Assembly (NCBI GenBank): GCA_002359635.1
Contig: DENJ01000114.1
Span: 5,649-55,172 of the forward strand
DNA: 49,524 bases
DNA from: Burkholderiales bacterium UBA2647
GTDB taxonomy: Bacteria > Pseudomonadota > Gammaproteobacteria > Burkholderiales > Burkholderiaceae_E
Direction: 5' to 3'
Below the pieces are notes generated by a model, which saw only the letters and a program-made list of their open reading frames with translations, made no database searches and was not told the DNA's origin. The translations under genes were made by a program, and so were the position numbers. Positions 25,191 to 34,002 of this stretch are shown one piece after another; the first letter of the stretch is position 1, and the number at the start of each line of letters is the position of its first letter.

Positions 25191-25979
25191 TTACCGGTCT
25201 TTTGCAGCCGACATGAAGTCTTGTGAAATCAAATGATTGACCAGCGATCCAATCCCTTCAATCTCGGTGATGACTTCATCGCCAGCCTGAACATTGACCA
25301 CCCCTTCGGGGGTGCCCGTAAGAATCAGATCACCAGGCCTTAAAGTCATGAAGCTACTGAGATAGTGGATGATCTCCGCGACGCTGTGGACCATGTTGGC
25401 CGTGCGACCTTGCTGCTTCAGTTCCCGGTTGACATAGGTTTTGAGCGTTAAGCCCTGCGGGTCAGGGATCTCGTCGGCGCTCACAAGCCACGGGCCGAGC
25501 ACGGTGCTCTGATCACGGTTTTTTGCCCGCAAATTCGGTCGATACCAGTTCTCAAGATAATCACGGACGGCGTAATCATTGCAAATCGTATATCCAAGCA
25601 CGTGATCAAGCGCCTCATCGAGAGCAAGCCTTCGAGCCGGTTTGCCGATCACAACGGCGAGCTCACATTCATAGTGCATAAAGGATGCATCGCTTGGTCG
25701 AAGCGTTTCTCCGCGATGACCGAGCAGGCTCGTTGCGGTTTTCAAAAAAACCAGGGGTTCATCCTTGCTTCCGATGCTAAGTTCCTGCGATAACTCTTTC
25801 AGATGGTCTGCGTAGTTCAGGCCCAGGGCGATGATCGTGCCGACCTGAAAAGGCGCAAGCCACTGTACGGACGATTGCAACAGTCGACGACCATTCTGAA
25901 GAACGATATAATTATCATCGCAAACATCCGGATAGGCCTCATGGACTGCACCTGCGTAGACGACTCGGGCCGTTTTCAT
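25191..25979 (-). CDS. hpaG2: HpaG C-terminal-half homologue (FAH-family isomerase/decarboxylase)
   Basis: A 262-residue protein of the fumarylacetoacetate-hydrolase family. It corresponds to the C-terminal half of the fused E. coli HpaG: IIALGLNYADHLKEL, FMHYECELAVVIGKPARRL, YTICNDYAVRDYLENWYRPNLRAKNRD, and FMTLRPGDLILTGTPEGV all match. The Glu-x-Glu metal ligands (YECELAVV) are kept. With HpaG1 it decarboxylates and isomerises 5-oxo-pent-3-ene-1,2,5-tricarboxylate. A 4-base overlap with hpaG1 couples the two. Confidence 0.9.
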   Translation of the reverse strand: MKTARVVYAGAVHEAYPDVCDDNYIVLQNGRRLLQSSVQWLAPFQVGTIIALGLNYADHLKELSQELSIGSKDEPLVFLKTATSLLGHRGETLRPSDASFMHYECELAVVIGKPARRLALDEALDHVLGYTICNDYAVRDYLENWYRPNLRAKNRDQSTVLGPWLVSADEIPDPQGLTLKTYVNRELKQQGRTANMVHSVAEIIHYLSSFMTLRPGDLILTGTPEGVVNVQAGDEVITEIEGIGSLVNHLISQDFMSAAKDR

Positions 25980-26671
25980 GCGCCTGCCTTTTCCATCACA
26001 AAGACATTGTCCAAAGGTTCCAAACCATCGATGGTGATGCTTGCGCTTTGCCCCGGGCGAACCCGCGGAGCGCCATGCGAAACACCCATCAGGACGAGAT
26101 CGCCTTCTTGCAATGTCATGGTTTGACTCAAAGCTGCAACCAGCTGCGCAGCATTTCGCAGACGGTCTGCCGTGGAAGTGACGTGGATCAGTTGCCCGTC
26201 AATCCAAACCCTCACGCCGAGCTGATCGGGGTCACCCGCATCAGACAGGCGCGTCATTCGTTTTGCCATGGGACAAAAGCCGTCTCTGGCAATCATCGGT
26301 ATTGATGGGCGATATAAGTTCTGGTGCGGAATTCTGACGTCGGCAACGGTCAGGAGTCCGGCGACCTTGGTCAGTGCTTTTTCCGGCGGGCAATCCCTCG
26401 TGTTGCTGCCCATGACAAGCGCTAGGCAAGGACCGTACTCAAGCTCAATATGGCCGTCGGGTACCGTAATAGGACCATCGCCACAATGCGTATTGCCCGG
26501 CTTGATATAAAGCACGGGATGTTGAGGTGGTGCGCGATAAGGCGGTTCATGCATCGCGTTGGCGTAGGCCTCAAACGCAGGCCGATGATTGAGCATCACC
26601 CCATAGACGGCGCTACCCCAAGTATGCGGCGCGTGTTCACTGCGGGTCGGAAAGGCAAGGGATGTTGTCAT
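25976..26671 (-). CDS. hpaG1: HpaG N-terminal-half homologue (FAH-family isomerase/decarboxylase)
   Basis: A 231-residue FAH-family protein matching the N-terminal half of E. coli HpaG: YGVMLNHRPAFEAYANAM, PPYRAPPQHPVLYIKPGNTH, DVRIPHQNLYRPSIPMIARDGFCPMA and TLQEGDLVLMGVSHGAPRVRPGQ. It is the first gene of the operon hpaG1-G2-E-D-F-dctQ-dctM. hpaBC, hpaH, hpaI and a regulator gene are not in the window, so the pathway must be completed elsewhere. A 27-bp dyad centred 73 bases upstream is a possible operator. Confidence 0.88.
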   Translation of the reverse strand: MTTSLAFPTRSEHAPHTWGSAVYGVMLNHRPAFEAYANAMHEPPYRAPPQHPVLYIKPGNTHCGDGPITVPDGHIELEYGPCLALVMGSNTRDCPPEKALTKVAGLLTVADVRIPHQNLYRPSIPMIARDGFCPMAKRMTRLSDAGDPDQLGVRVWIDGQLIHVTSTADRLRNAAQLVAALSQTMTLQEGDLVLMGVSHGAPRVRPGQSASITIDGLEPLDNVFVMEKAGA

Positions 26672-26730
26672 AATGTTGAATAAGAAGATGGCTGGCGTAC
26701 TAACAGCGATACGTTTGTCGTGTCGCGCAA

Positions 26731-26757
26731 TGTACGGGCTCGATTCGAGGATGTACA
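26731..26757. promoter_or_regulatory. 27-bp dyad, candidate operator of the hpa operon
   Basis: TGTAC (26731-26735) and GTACA (26753-26757), with CTCGA (26739-26743) and TCGAG (26745-26749), are all symmetric about base 26744. Eleven of 13 arm positions can pair if one G-T is allowed; ten are perfect. It lies 60 bases upstream of the hpaG1 start and 198 bases upstream of the divergent Bug gene, a place where a regulator of either could bind. The regulator is unknown. Confidence 0.45.
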
Positions 26758-26954
26758 GATCCTGCGGTGAACTTGCTTGGGCGATGGAGAACTTCCGGTC
26801 CGAAATGGCGCAAGCGGCCTCGATGACTTACCCATGCTTACCACTTCGGCTTGAGCGAAATGGTTTCGATTGTGCTTGCATTTGCTTGCAGGGCGCTGGG
26901 TTTCCGCACAGGGATCACAAAGGGCCGGTAAGCTGTGTACTTTAAGGAGGCGTG

Positions 26955-27941
26955 ATGGCGATGAAAAGACGACTAATCCTCAATGCAGCGCTTGCGGGTA
27001 CAACTGCTGCGGCAGTAAGCAACTCAAATCTTTGGGCGCAGGCCTACCCGTCAAGGCCACTGAAAATGATTGTGCCTTGGCCTCCCGGCCAGGCTACGGA
27101 TCTTGCCGGGCGTGTCGCCGCGCAGGAACTTTCCAAAGCGCTCGGTGTTGCGGTTGTTGTGGAAAATAAGGCTGGCGCAGGCGGTACCATCGGTACCGAT
27201 GCGGTGGCTAAAGCAGCCCCTGACGGCTACACGATTCTTGCGGCTTCAAGTGGCCCCATGTCGGTTGCACCGCTGCTGCAAAAAGTGCCTTATGACCCGA
27301 TGAAAGATCTAATGCCTGTAGCGATGATCGGGATGTCGCCCTATGTGCTCGTGACCTCACCAAGCCTGGCCGCGAAAGATCTTCGGGAATTTATTGCGAT
27401 GATCAAAGCTGCGCCTGGCAAGTACAGCTTCGGTTCTTCCGGGACAGGGGCAACAGCCCATCTGATCGCAGAAGCTTTTAATGCGGCAGCAGGGCTCCAG
27501 GCATTGCATGTGCCCTACAAGGGAAGCGTTGCTGCACTCACCGATGTGATGAGTGGTCAAATCACTTATTGCATTGAAACGGCGGCATCGACCATGCCCC
27601 TGGTGAAGAGCGGAAAACTCAAGGCCTATGGCGTATCGCTCGAGAAGGGAAGCGCGATGACCCCGGGTGTGCTGCCCTTTGCCAAGCTACCAGAGCTTGC
27701 CGGATTCGATCTTGGTGCCTGGCTTGGAATCATGGTGCCAGCCAACACGCCAGCCCCAGTGGTTGAGCGCCTGGCAAGTATTCTCGAAAAATCAATGCCG
27801 AGTGAATCGGTGAAGCAAACCATGGCAACCATTTCTGTTGAGCCTGATTTCCGTAACGCAGCCGATCTGACGGCCTACTTAAAGGCGATCTCAACGCGAT
27901 TTGCTGATGTGATTCGCCGTAACAACATCAAGCTATCCTGA
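26955..27941 (+). CDS. Bug/TctC-type periplasmic substrate-binding protein
   Basis: A 328-residue binding protein with a signal peptide (MKRRLILNAALAGTTAAAVSNSNLWA, cleavage before QAYPSRPL). Family signatures: YPSRPLKMIVPWPPGQATDLAGR, VVENKAGAGGTIGTDAVAKAAPDGYT, FGSSGTGATAHLIAEAF, HVPYKGSVAALTDVMSGQI. GGGTD of the ligand loop is here PPGQATD. AGGAGG (26945-26950) precedes two in-frame ATGs, 26955 and 26961; either may be used, and GTG 26952 is too close. It is divergent from the hpa operon, so its ligand may be an aromatic acid; this is inference. Confidence 0.9.
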   Translation: MAMKRRLILNAALAGTTAAAVSNSNLWAQAYPSRPLKMIVPWPPGQATDLAGRVAAQELSKALGVAVVVENKAGAGGTIGTDAVAKAAPDGYTILAASSGPMSVAPLLQKVPYDPMKDLMPVAMIGMSPYVLVTSPSLAAKDLREFIAMIKAAPGKYSFGSSGTGATAHLIAEAFNAAAGLQALHVPYKGSVAALTDVMSGQITYCIETAASTMPLVKSGKLKAYGVSLEKGSAMTPGVLPFAKLPELAGFDLGAWLGIMVPANTPAPVVERLASILEKSMPSESVKQTMATISVEPDFRNAADLTAYLKAISTRFADVIRRNNIKLS

Positions 27942-28029
27942 GACTCGGTTTTGACAAGGCCTCGACGCAGCATAGGCTGTGGTCATGATGCAACATTGTT
28001 TCAATTAAAACCATGGTCGTGCTGAAGCC

Positions 28030-29898
28030 TTGAGCGCAAAGCCTGGATTCGGCTGGGTTCTCACACTGGCCGGCAGTTTATGGCCGATTTTTCGACCACA
28101 TCGCCGTGCCATCGGCGCGGTCTTGATGTTGATGATCGTTGAACTGGGTCTGCAAATGGCCCAGCGCATGGCCTTTACAAACTTGATTGACGAAGCGATT
28201 CTGCAATCTCAAGTGAACCTGATGGTTATTATTTTGAGTTTGCTTTTCGCAGCAGCTCTGGTTTCAAGCATCTGCGGCAGCTTGCATGAATACCTGCTAT
28301 CCGGCTTGTGCGCGATGATGCCGGCTCAGCTTCGCAAGCAGCTGTTTTTGCGGATTCAATGCCTCGACCTTTCTGCTGTGAGGTCGTCAAGTCACGGCGA
28401 TCTTATTTCTAGAATCATTAATGATGCCGGTGGTTTAGAGTCTGCGCTGTGGTCGCTCGGGTATATCGCCACGGGGTTTTTCGGCGTGCTGATTGCGCTC
28501 ATCATGCTCGTTGTGACGGATTGGCGATTGGCTATTTTAGGTCTGATACTTCTTGTGCCCACGATACCGATCGGTCCTCGTATTCTCACGCCGCTTGCAG
28601 AACAGGCAAGCTACGAGTCAAAGCAAGCCCATGGCAGGCTCTCAAACCAGCTTTGGGAAAATCTTGCCAATCAGCTTGTTGTTCGTGTTTTTGGCCTTGG
28701 CGCTTATGTGACGCAGCGATTTGATGTGGTCAATCAGGAGATCCAGAAAAGCACAAAACGCTATAACGTGTTCAGCTACTTCAGCAATCGCGTGCCTTGG
28801 ATAGCGGTCGAGTTTATTGATGTGATTGTTCTGGCATGTGGTTGCTGGATGCTCATTGAAGGTTATATCACCACCGGAGCGCTGGTTTCTTTTTATTTGC
28901 TTTTTGCCGCCTTGGCTACACACGCATACGCTTTTGCAACCTCGATTTCGCGCTTGGTGGGCGTCTCAGCAAGCATGCGTCGCATCGAGGAGTTTCAAGC
29001 CATGGCGAGCTTTCGGCAGGATTTTCCAATCGCAGCAGATGCCCGGGATGGTCAAGGCGACCGCTCAATTGGCACGCCCGGTCAAGACAATCCGAGCGAC
29101 CGAAGGGTTCGCGTGCCGCCGTCAATTCGTTTTGATGATGTCGGTTTCATTTACCCGAACAGTCCTTCGGAGCCGCTGCGCAACAGTCCCGTGCTTGAGC
29201 AGATACGCGGTCTGAGCTTTGAACTGCCGGCTGGCAAGTTCACGGCCTTCGTTGGCAGCAGCGGCTCAGGAAAAAGTACAGCGATCCAATTATTGCTCGG
29301 TCTGCTGACGCCTCGGCGGGGCAACATTTGGGTGAACGGCGAACGCTTGGATTCAAGCGGGCTTGAGCGCTATTGGTCAACGACAAGTGCGGTGTTTCAG
29401 GACAGTTTGCTTTTTCACGGCAGCATCGCAGAAAACATCAGGGCAGGTTTTCTTGATGCAAGTGAAGATGAAATTGCCAAAGCTGCCGAGGCAGCTGGCT
29501 TGTTAGCATGGATTGCGAGCCTTCCCATGGGCATTGAAACCCTTGTGTCGGCGGATAGTTGTTCAGGGGGACAGCGGCAGCGCATCGCAATTGCGCGTGC
29601 CCTGATCCGCAGACCCGGACTGCTTGTGCTCGATGAACCGACCAGTGCGCTTGACACTGCGACCGCGAGCGCGGTGATGAACACTATTTTTCAACTTGTC
29701 GATCAAAGAAGCACGGTGCTGGTGACCCATCGTTTGTATGACGCAGCCAAAGCTGATTGGATTTTGGTGTTTGATCAAGGCCGGGTTGTTCAACAGGGTA
29801 GGCATGATCAACTCAGCGAAGAGCCCGGGATTTATCGCGAGCTTTGGCAGAAACAGGAAGGTTTTGGCAGAGAAAGGGAACGATCGCCGAGTTCTTGA
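28030..29898 (+). CDS. ABC exporter, fused membrane and ATPase domains
   Basis: A 622-residue half-transporter of the ABCB/MsbA type that should work as a homodimer in the inner membrane. The six-helix domain occupies about 1-330, followed by a hydrophilic stretch rich in Gly, Asp and Arg, then the ATPase: Walker A GSSGSGKST, Q-loop VFQDSLLFHGS, signature CSGGQRQR, Walker B LLVLDEPTSALD and switch His in LVTHRLYD. The signature's first residue is Cys rather than Leu. The start is TTG 28030; the first ATG is inside helix 1. The substrate is unknown; lipids, peptides and drugs are usual in the family. The next gene is 68 bases downstream. Confidence 0.88.
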   Translation: MSAKPGFGWVLTLAGSLWPIFRPHRRAIGAVLMLMIVELGLQMAQRMAFTNLIDEAILQSQVNLMVIILSLLFAAALVSSICGSLHEYLLSGLCAMMPAQLRKQLFLRIQCLDLSAVRSSSHGDLISRIINDAGGLESALWSLGYIATGFFGVLIALIMLVVTDWRLAILGLILLVPTIPIGPRILTPLAEQASYESKQAHGRLSNQLWENLANQLVVRVFGLGAYVTQRFDVVNQEIQKSTKRYNVFSYFSNRVPWIAVEFIDVIVLACGCWMLIEGYITTGALVSFYLLFAALATHAYAFATSISRLVGVSASMRRIEEFQAMASFRQDFPIAADARDGQGDRSIGTPGQDNPSDRRVRVPPSIRFDDVGFIYPNSPSEPLRNSPVLEQIRGLSFELPAGKFTAFVGSSGSGKSTAIQLLLGLLTPRRGNIWVNGERLDSSGLERYWSTTSAVFQDSLLFHGSIAENIRAGFLDASEDEIAKAAEAAGLLAWIASLPMGIETLVSADSCSGGQRQRIAIARALIRRPGLLVLDEPTSALDTATASAVMNTIFQLVDQRSTVLVTHRLYDAAKADWILVFDQGRVVQQGRHDQLSEEPGIYRELWQKQEGFGRERERSPSS

Positions 29899-29966
29899 GT
29901 GCGCTGTCGTTTTTTTGTTTTCGCGACCATGCGTAACATGGCGCTTTCGCGTTTGGAGTGACCCCT

Positions 29967-32165
29967 GTGATTCACGCTTTAGTGATTTTTATTTCGGCCT
30001 TTCTCATTTTTTTGGTACAGCCCTTAATCGCAAAACAGATCCTGCCCTGGTTTGGTGGTTCAGCAGCCGTTTGGACAACCTGCCTGCTTTTTTTTCAGAG
30101 CGCACTTTTGGCAGGTTATGGCTACGCGCACGCGCTGACCCGTTTTCTTTCCTTGAAGCGGCAGGTGCAAGTTCACAGTCTGCTGCTTTTGTGCGCACTT
30201 GCTTTCATGCCCATCATTGTTTCCGATCAATGGCGACCCACAGGGTCTGAAGATCCCATTTTGCAAATCATTATGCTTTTGATTGCGACCATTGGCTTGC
30301 CCTACTTTTTGCTCTCGACCACCACACCTTTGGTGGGCGCTTGGTACTGGCGACAATATCAATCGGAAGCGCCTTACCGTTTGTTCGCGCTCTCAAATGC
30401 TGCATCACTGCTTGCCCTGATTGGTTTTCCCTTCCTAATTGAGCCGATTTTCGGCAATCGCGAGACCGCATGGATCTGGTCGGTCTTGTTTGTTTGCTTC
30501 GCACTCTTGTGCATCGGAATGGCCTGGCGGACCTGGTTTGCAGTGACTGGGCAAAAGGCGCCCGACTCAGCGCGCGCACCGCAACATCAATCACCGACAA
30601 CCGTGCATGGACAAACGCAGCGGGATTCCGCTGACACATTCGCCAAGGGCAACGATCACCCGGGGTCGATGCAACTCGACAGGCAGCGCCATGGCGGGTG
30701 GTTTTCCTGGATTGGCTTTTCGGCAATGGGTTCTGCGCTCTTACTCGGCGTGAGCAGCCACCTCACACAAAACATCTCTTCGGCACCTCTCCTTTGGGTG
30801 TTGCCGCTTGCGCTCTATCTTGTGACTTTCATTATAAGTTTTGATCACCCGCGTTGGTATAAACGGATGATCTTCATGCCCCTCAGTGCGATTGCACTGC
30901 CGGCGATGGCTTGGCTTGCCGACTCGCTAGATCTGGCTATGGCTGCGCCAGTTTATTCGGCGGGCCTTTTTGTGCTTTGCATGGTCTTTCACGGCGAGCT
31001 TTATCGATTACGGCCCGAGCCTCAGCGGCTCACGCAGTTTTATCTGGCCATGTCAGCAGGTGGTGCGATCGGTTCATTGTTTATGGCGGTTATTGCGCCT
31101 CTCGTGATGAATGGGCATTATGAGTTTCATATCGTCTTGATTGTTGCTGCGGCGCTTGGATTGGTATTGATGGGCAAGTCCGATACCTCGAGCCTCGGGA
31201 ATAATGCTACAAAAGAAAGTGCTCAGCCACCCTTCAGTGCTGGCACTTTCGCAGCGATTGCCAGTGATATGCGCGCGCGCCGCGCACTGTTAATGCTTCT
31301 TGCCGCCGGTGTGCTCGTCTCGGTGCTTGGCTTTACCTGGACGTTTCTTGAACACTATAACCAAGGCGTGCGCATGATGGCGCGGGATTTTTACGGTGTT
31401 GTACGAACAAGAAACAGTAACGCTGGCGGAGAGGACTATCGCAACCTGGTGCACGGATCGATTGCGCATGGCGGTCAATTGCAGCGCGATGAACTACAAA
31501 TGTCGCCATCGAGCTATTTTGGCCCTGATTCGGGTTATGGACGCACTTTTGCAAGCATGCCCGCCGGCCCTAAGCGCGTTGGCGTGATCGGACTAGGCGC
31601 CGGGGCGTTGGCGGTTTATGCCAAGCCTGGCGATCAGTGGGTTTTTTACGAAATCTCGCCTGCCGTTGTGAAAGCGGCCCAGACGGAGTTCAGTTTTCTC
31701 AAGCGGATGCAAGCGCCCCATGAACTGGTCATTGGCGATGGTCGGTTAGCGCTCGAGCGCGAGGCACCCCGTCAGTTTGATGTGATTGCTATGGACGCTT
31801 TTGCCGGCGATTCAATCCCGAGCCACTTTCTGACCAAAGAGGCCATGGCGCTTTATGTGAAGCATTTGAAACCCGATGGCGCCATTGTCTTTCAGGCCAC
31901 GAACCGATTTGTGAATCCAATGCCGGTCATCCGGCAACTTGCTGACCATTTCGGACTTCAAGCTGTCTTGGTTTCTGACTCACCCGATTTTGATTCGGGA
32001 CCTCAGTACTGGCTTTCTTCAACCGATCAGGTGATCGTCACGCGTAACCCGGCGCTCTTTGAGCATGAGCGCCTGCGTTCGGTGATTCAGCGCATCGACA
32101 CCATGCCTGGTCTGAAGCTTTTTACCGATGACTACATCAATTTGCTAAAAATACTGAAACATTAA
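29967..32165 (+). CDS. Fused MFS-like membrane and spermidine-synthase-like protein
   Basis: A 732-residue protein. The N-terminal part (about 1-470) has roughly a dozen membrane helices interrupted by a loop of about 50 polar residues near 200-250. The C-terminal 250 residues form a Rossmann-type spermidine-synthase-like domain: VGVIGLGAGALAVYA, WVFYEISPAVVKAAQ, LVIGDGRLAL, MDAFAGDSIPSHFLTKEA. This fusion is widespread and lacks a proven reaction; amine aminopropylation has been suggested by homology only. GGAG lies 8 bases before GTG 29967, which I prefer to GTG 29958. It is convergent with aceA. Confidence 0.85.
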   Translation: MIHALVIFISAFLIFLVQPLIAKQILPWFGGSAAVWTTCLLFFQSALLAGYGYAHALTRFLSLKRQVQVHSLLLLCALAFMPIIVSDQWRPTGSEDPILQIIMLLIATIGLPYFLLSTTTPLVGAWYWRQYQSEAPYRLFALSNAASLLALIGFPFLIEPIFGNRETAWIWSVLFVCFALLCIGMAWRTWFAVTGQKAPDSARAPQHQSPTTVHGQTQRDSADTFAKGNDHPGSMQLDRQRHGGWFSWIGFSAMGSALLLGVSSHLTQNISSAPLLWVLPLALYLVTFIISFDHPRWYKRMIFMPLSAIALPAMAWLADSLDLAMAAPVYSAGLFVLCMVFHGELYRLRPEPQRLTQFYLAMSAGGAIGSLFMAVIAPLVMNGHYEFHIVLIVAAALGLVLMGKSDTSSLGNNATKESAQPPFSAGTFAAIASDMRARRALLMLLAAGVLVSVLGFTWTFLEHYNQGVRMMARDFYGVVRTRNSNAGGEDYRNLVHGSIAHGGQLQRDELQMSPSSYFGPDSGYGRTFASMPAGPKRVGVIGLGAGALAVYAKPGDQWVFYEISPAVVKAAQTEFSFLKRMQAPHELVIGDGRLALEREAPRQFDVIAMDAFAGDSIPSHFLTKEAMALYVKHLKPDGAIVFQATNRFVNPMPVIRQLADHFGLQAVLVSDSPDFDSGPQYWLSSTDQVIVTRNPALFEHERLRSVIQRIDTMPGLKLFTDDYINLLKILKH

Positions 32166-32234
32166 GCCCGCTTGGGTTGGCCTCTAAGGCAGCTCATCGC
32201 CGCATCGCGAACCCTTGTGCTTGCGACGGGCGAT

Positions 32235-32269
32235 GGTTTGACGGCAGCTCAGCTGCCGTACGCAAAACC
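32235..32269. terminator. Bidirectional terminator between convergent genes
   Basis: ACGGCAGCT (32241-32249) and AGCTGCCGT (32251-32259) form a 9-bp perfect palindrome. It can be extended by GGTTTG on one side and CAAAACC on the other, giving a T-rich tail on both strands. It lies between the MFS-fusion gene and aceA, which converge on it. Confidence 0.5.
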
Positions 32270-32288
32270 CGAGCGTGCGAGGTCGCGC

Positions 32289-33614
32289 TTAGGCGGCGCG
32301 AACCGCCTTTGCCTCGCCATGCTCCTCGAAGAACTGCTCATCTTCGGTTGACCCTTTAAGGGCTGCGGTTGCCGCGTCGCGTTCAACCGTGGTGGTCACG
32401 GCGTCAAAGTAGCCTGTGCCCACTTCGCGTTGATGCTTGACTGCGGTAAATCCTTTGTCGGCTGCGGCAAACTCCGATTGCTGAAGATCGACAAAGGCGC
32501 TCATGTGATTGCGCGCGTAGCCGTAGGCGAGATTGAACATCGAGTAGTTCAGGCTGTGGAATCCAGCAAGTGTAATGAACTGGAATTTATAGCCCATCGC
32601 AGCGAGCTCACGCTGGAACTTGGCAATCGTGGCATCGTCTAGATGCTTTTTCCAGTTAAACGAGGGCGAGCAGTTATAGGCGAGCATCTTGCCGGGGAAC
32701 TTCGCGTGAATCGCCTCGGCATAAGCCTTGGCAAAAGCCAAATCAGGTTTGCCGGTCTCGCACCAGATCAAGTCAGCATAGGGCGCATAGGCAAGTCCTC
32801 GGGCGACGGCCTGATCAAAGCCTGCGCGGCTGCGATAAAAGCCTTCAACGGTACGCTCACCGGTAAGAAAAGGGCGATCAAGTTCATCAACATCGGAGGT
32901 GACAAGATCAGCCGCTTCAGCGTCAGTTCTTGCCAATAAAACGGTAGGCACACCCAAGACGTCAGCTGCAAGGCGTGCCGCAAGCAATTTTGAGACTGCT
33001 TCGCGTGTTGGTACAAGCACTTTGCCGCCAAGGTGACCACATTTCTTTGCAGAGGCCAATTGATCTTCAAAATGCACACCAGCAGCGCCCGCCTTGATCA
33101 TGGACTTCATGAGTTCAAAGGCATTGAGTACGCCACCAAATCCAGCCTCGGCATCTGCGACGATGGGCAGCATGAAATCCACATGCCCGGGATCGCTTGC
33201 ATGCACGCCCTCCATCCACTGGATTTGGTCGGCACGCATCAGTGCGTTGTTGATTCGTTCAACCACTGAAGGCACGGAATTGACCGGATAAAGCGATTGG
33301 TCGGGGTACATTTCTCCGGCAAGGTTGGCGTCCCCTGCGACCTGCCAGCCGGACAGGTAGACGGCCTTTAAGCCAGCCTTGGCTTGCTGCATCGCCTGAT
33401 TGCCCGATAAGGCGCCCAAGGTGTTGACAAATGATTCGCTATGCAACAAGCGCCAAAGCTTCTCGGCGCCGATTTTGGCCAGGCTGTGTTCGACCTGGAA
33501 TGAACCCCTAAGACGAACCACATCTGCGGCAGCATAGTTCCTCTGAATGCCACTCCAACGCGCCTGCGTCCAATCTTTTTGCAGTTTTTGAACTTCCAGT
33601 TCGAATCGAGACAT
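32289..33614 (-). CDS. aceA: Isocitrate lyase
   Basis: A 441-residue enzyme (E. coli 434) that splits isocitrate to glyoxylate and succinate in the glyoxylate shunt, needed for growth on acetate or fatty acids. Seen: YLSGWQVAGDANLAGEMYPDQSLYP, PIVADAEAGFGG, the catalytic KKCGH with VHFEDQLASAKKCGHLGGKVLVPT, LARTDAEAADLV and AYNCSPSFNWKKH. ATG 33614 lies 7 bases after AGGAG. No malate synthase gene is adjacent. An AT-rich upstream region holds two dyads that may bind a regulator. Confidence 0.97.
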   Translation of the reverse strand: MSRFELEVQKLQKDWTQARWSGIQRNYAAADVVRLRGSFQVEHSLAKIGAEKLWRLLHSESFVNTLGALSGNQAMQQAKAGLKAVYLSGWQVAGDANLAGEMYPDQSLYPVNSVPSVVERINNALMRADQIQWMEGVHASDPGHVDFMLPIVADAEAGFGGVLNAFELMKSMIKAGAAGVHFEDQLASAKKCGHLGGKVLVPTREAVSKLLAARLAADVLGVPTVLLARTDAEAADLVTSDVDELDRPFLTGERTVEGFYRSRAGFDQAVARGLAYAPYADLIWCETGKPDLAFAKAYAEAIHAKFPGKMLAYNCSPSFNWKKHLDDATIAKFQRELAAMGYKFQFITLAGFHSLNYSMFNLAYGYARNHMSAFVDLQQSEFAAADKGFTAVKHQREVGTGYFDAVTTTVERDAATAALKGSTEDEQFFEEHGEAKAVRAA

Positions 33615-33750
33615 ATAACGCTCCTGAAAATAAGAGATAAATCAGTGAATGCCACTAGACGTCAAGAACTATTGACATGGTGCAGTGTAGCAAAAAGCAA
33701 TTTTTATATCAAAACTTAGTTGATGCAATGAAAACAATAACTTAGAGCAT

Positions 33751-33789
33751 TTTTTTGCAATGCGAAAAAGGGTTTCTCACAATGAGAAA
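33751..33789. promoter_or_regulatory. Two adjacent dyads upstream of aceA
   Basis: TTTTTTGCA (33751-33759) and TGCGAAAAA (33761-33769) pair at 8 of 9 positions about A33760. Just after, TTTCTCA (33773-33779) and TGAGAAA (33783-33789) pair perfectly. They lie 135-175 bases upstream of the aceA start in an AT-rich stretch. The form of the first is reminiscent of the TTTGC/GCAAA-type boxes of RamB/ScfR regulators of acetate and propionate genes; this resemblance is from memory only. The rest of 33615-34002 holds an AT-rich promoter-like region and the terminator of the upstream operon; no gene was found there. Confidence 0.35.
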
Positions 33790-33903
33790 AAAAGTTTTGC
33801 GGCGCGTTATCAGTGCCTTTGCAAACAATCAAGCAGCCCCCAGAAGGGAAAATTGCTTTGTTTGCGCATTGAACGCACGGGATTAGGCTGCACTTGTTCG
33901 CGC

Positions 33904-33932
33904 AAAAAAATGGCCGGCCTTTGCAGGCCGGC
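33904..33932 (-). terminator. Rho-independent terminator of the sugar ABC operon
   Basis: On the minus strand a GC-only 7-bp stem (GCCGGCC with GGCCGGC, loop TGCAAA) is followed by CA and a run of seven T. It lies about 70 bases after the stop of the ATPase gene at 34003, the last gene of the operon. Confidence 0.85.
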
Positions 33933-34002
33933 GCGCATGTCGAAACGATATCGAACGCTGACAACCCGTTGTCAGCAAAAGCTAGATTCCGTTGGAAATA
34001 AT

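Noticed and set aside
26673..26945. A 90-codon plus-strand frame between hpaG1 and the Bug gene
   Set aside because: It covers the dyad and the Bug ribosome-site region, has no ribosome site and no recognisable motif.
27942..28029. ATG frame just upstream of the ABC exporter as its start
   Set aside because: That ATG frame meets a stop codon after a few codons; the exporter frame opens at TTG 28030.
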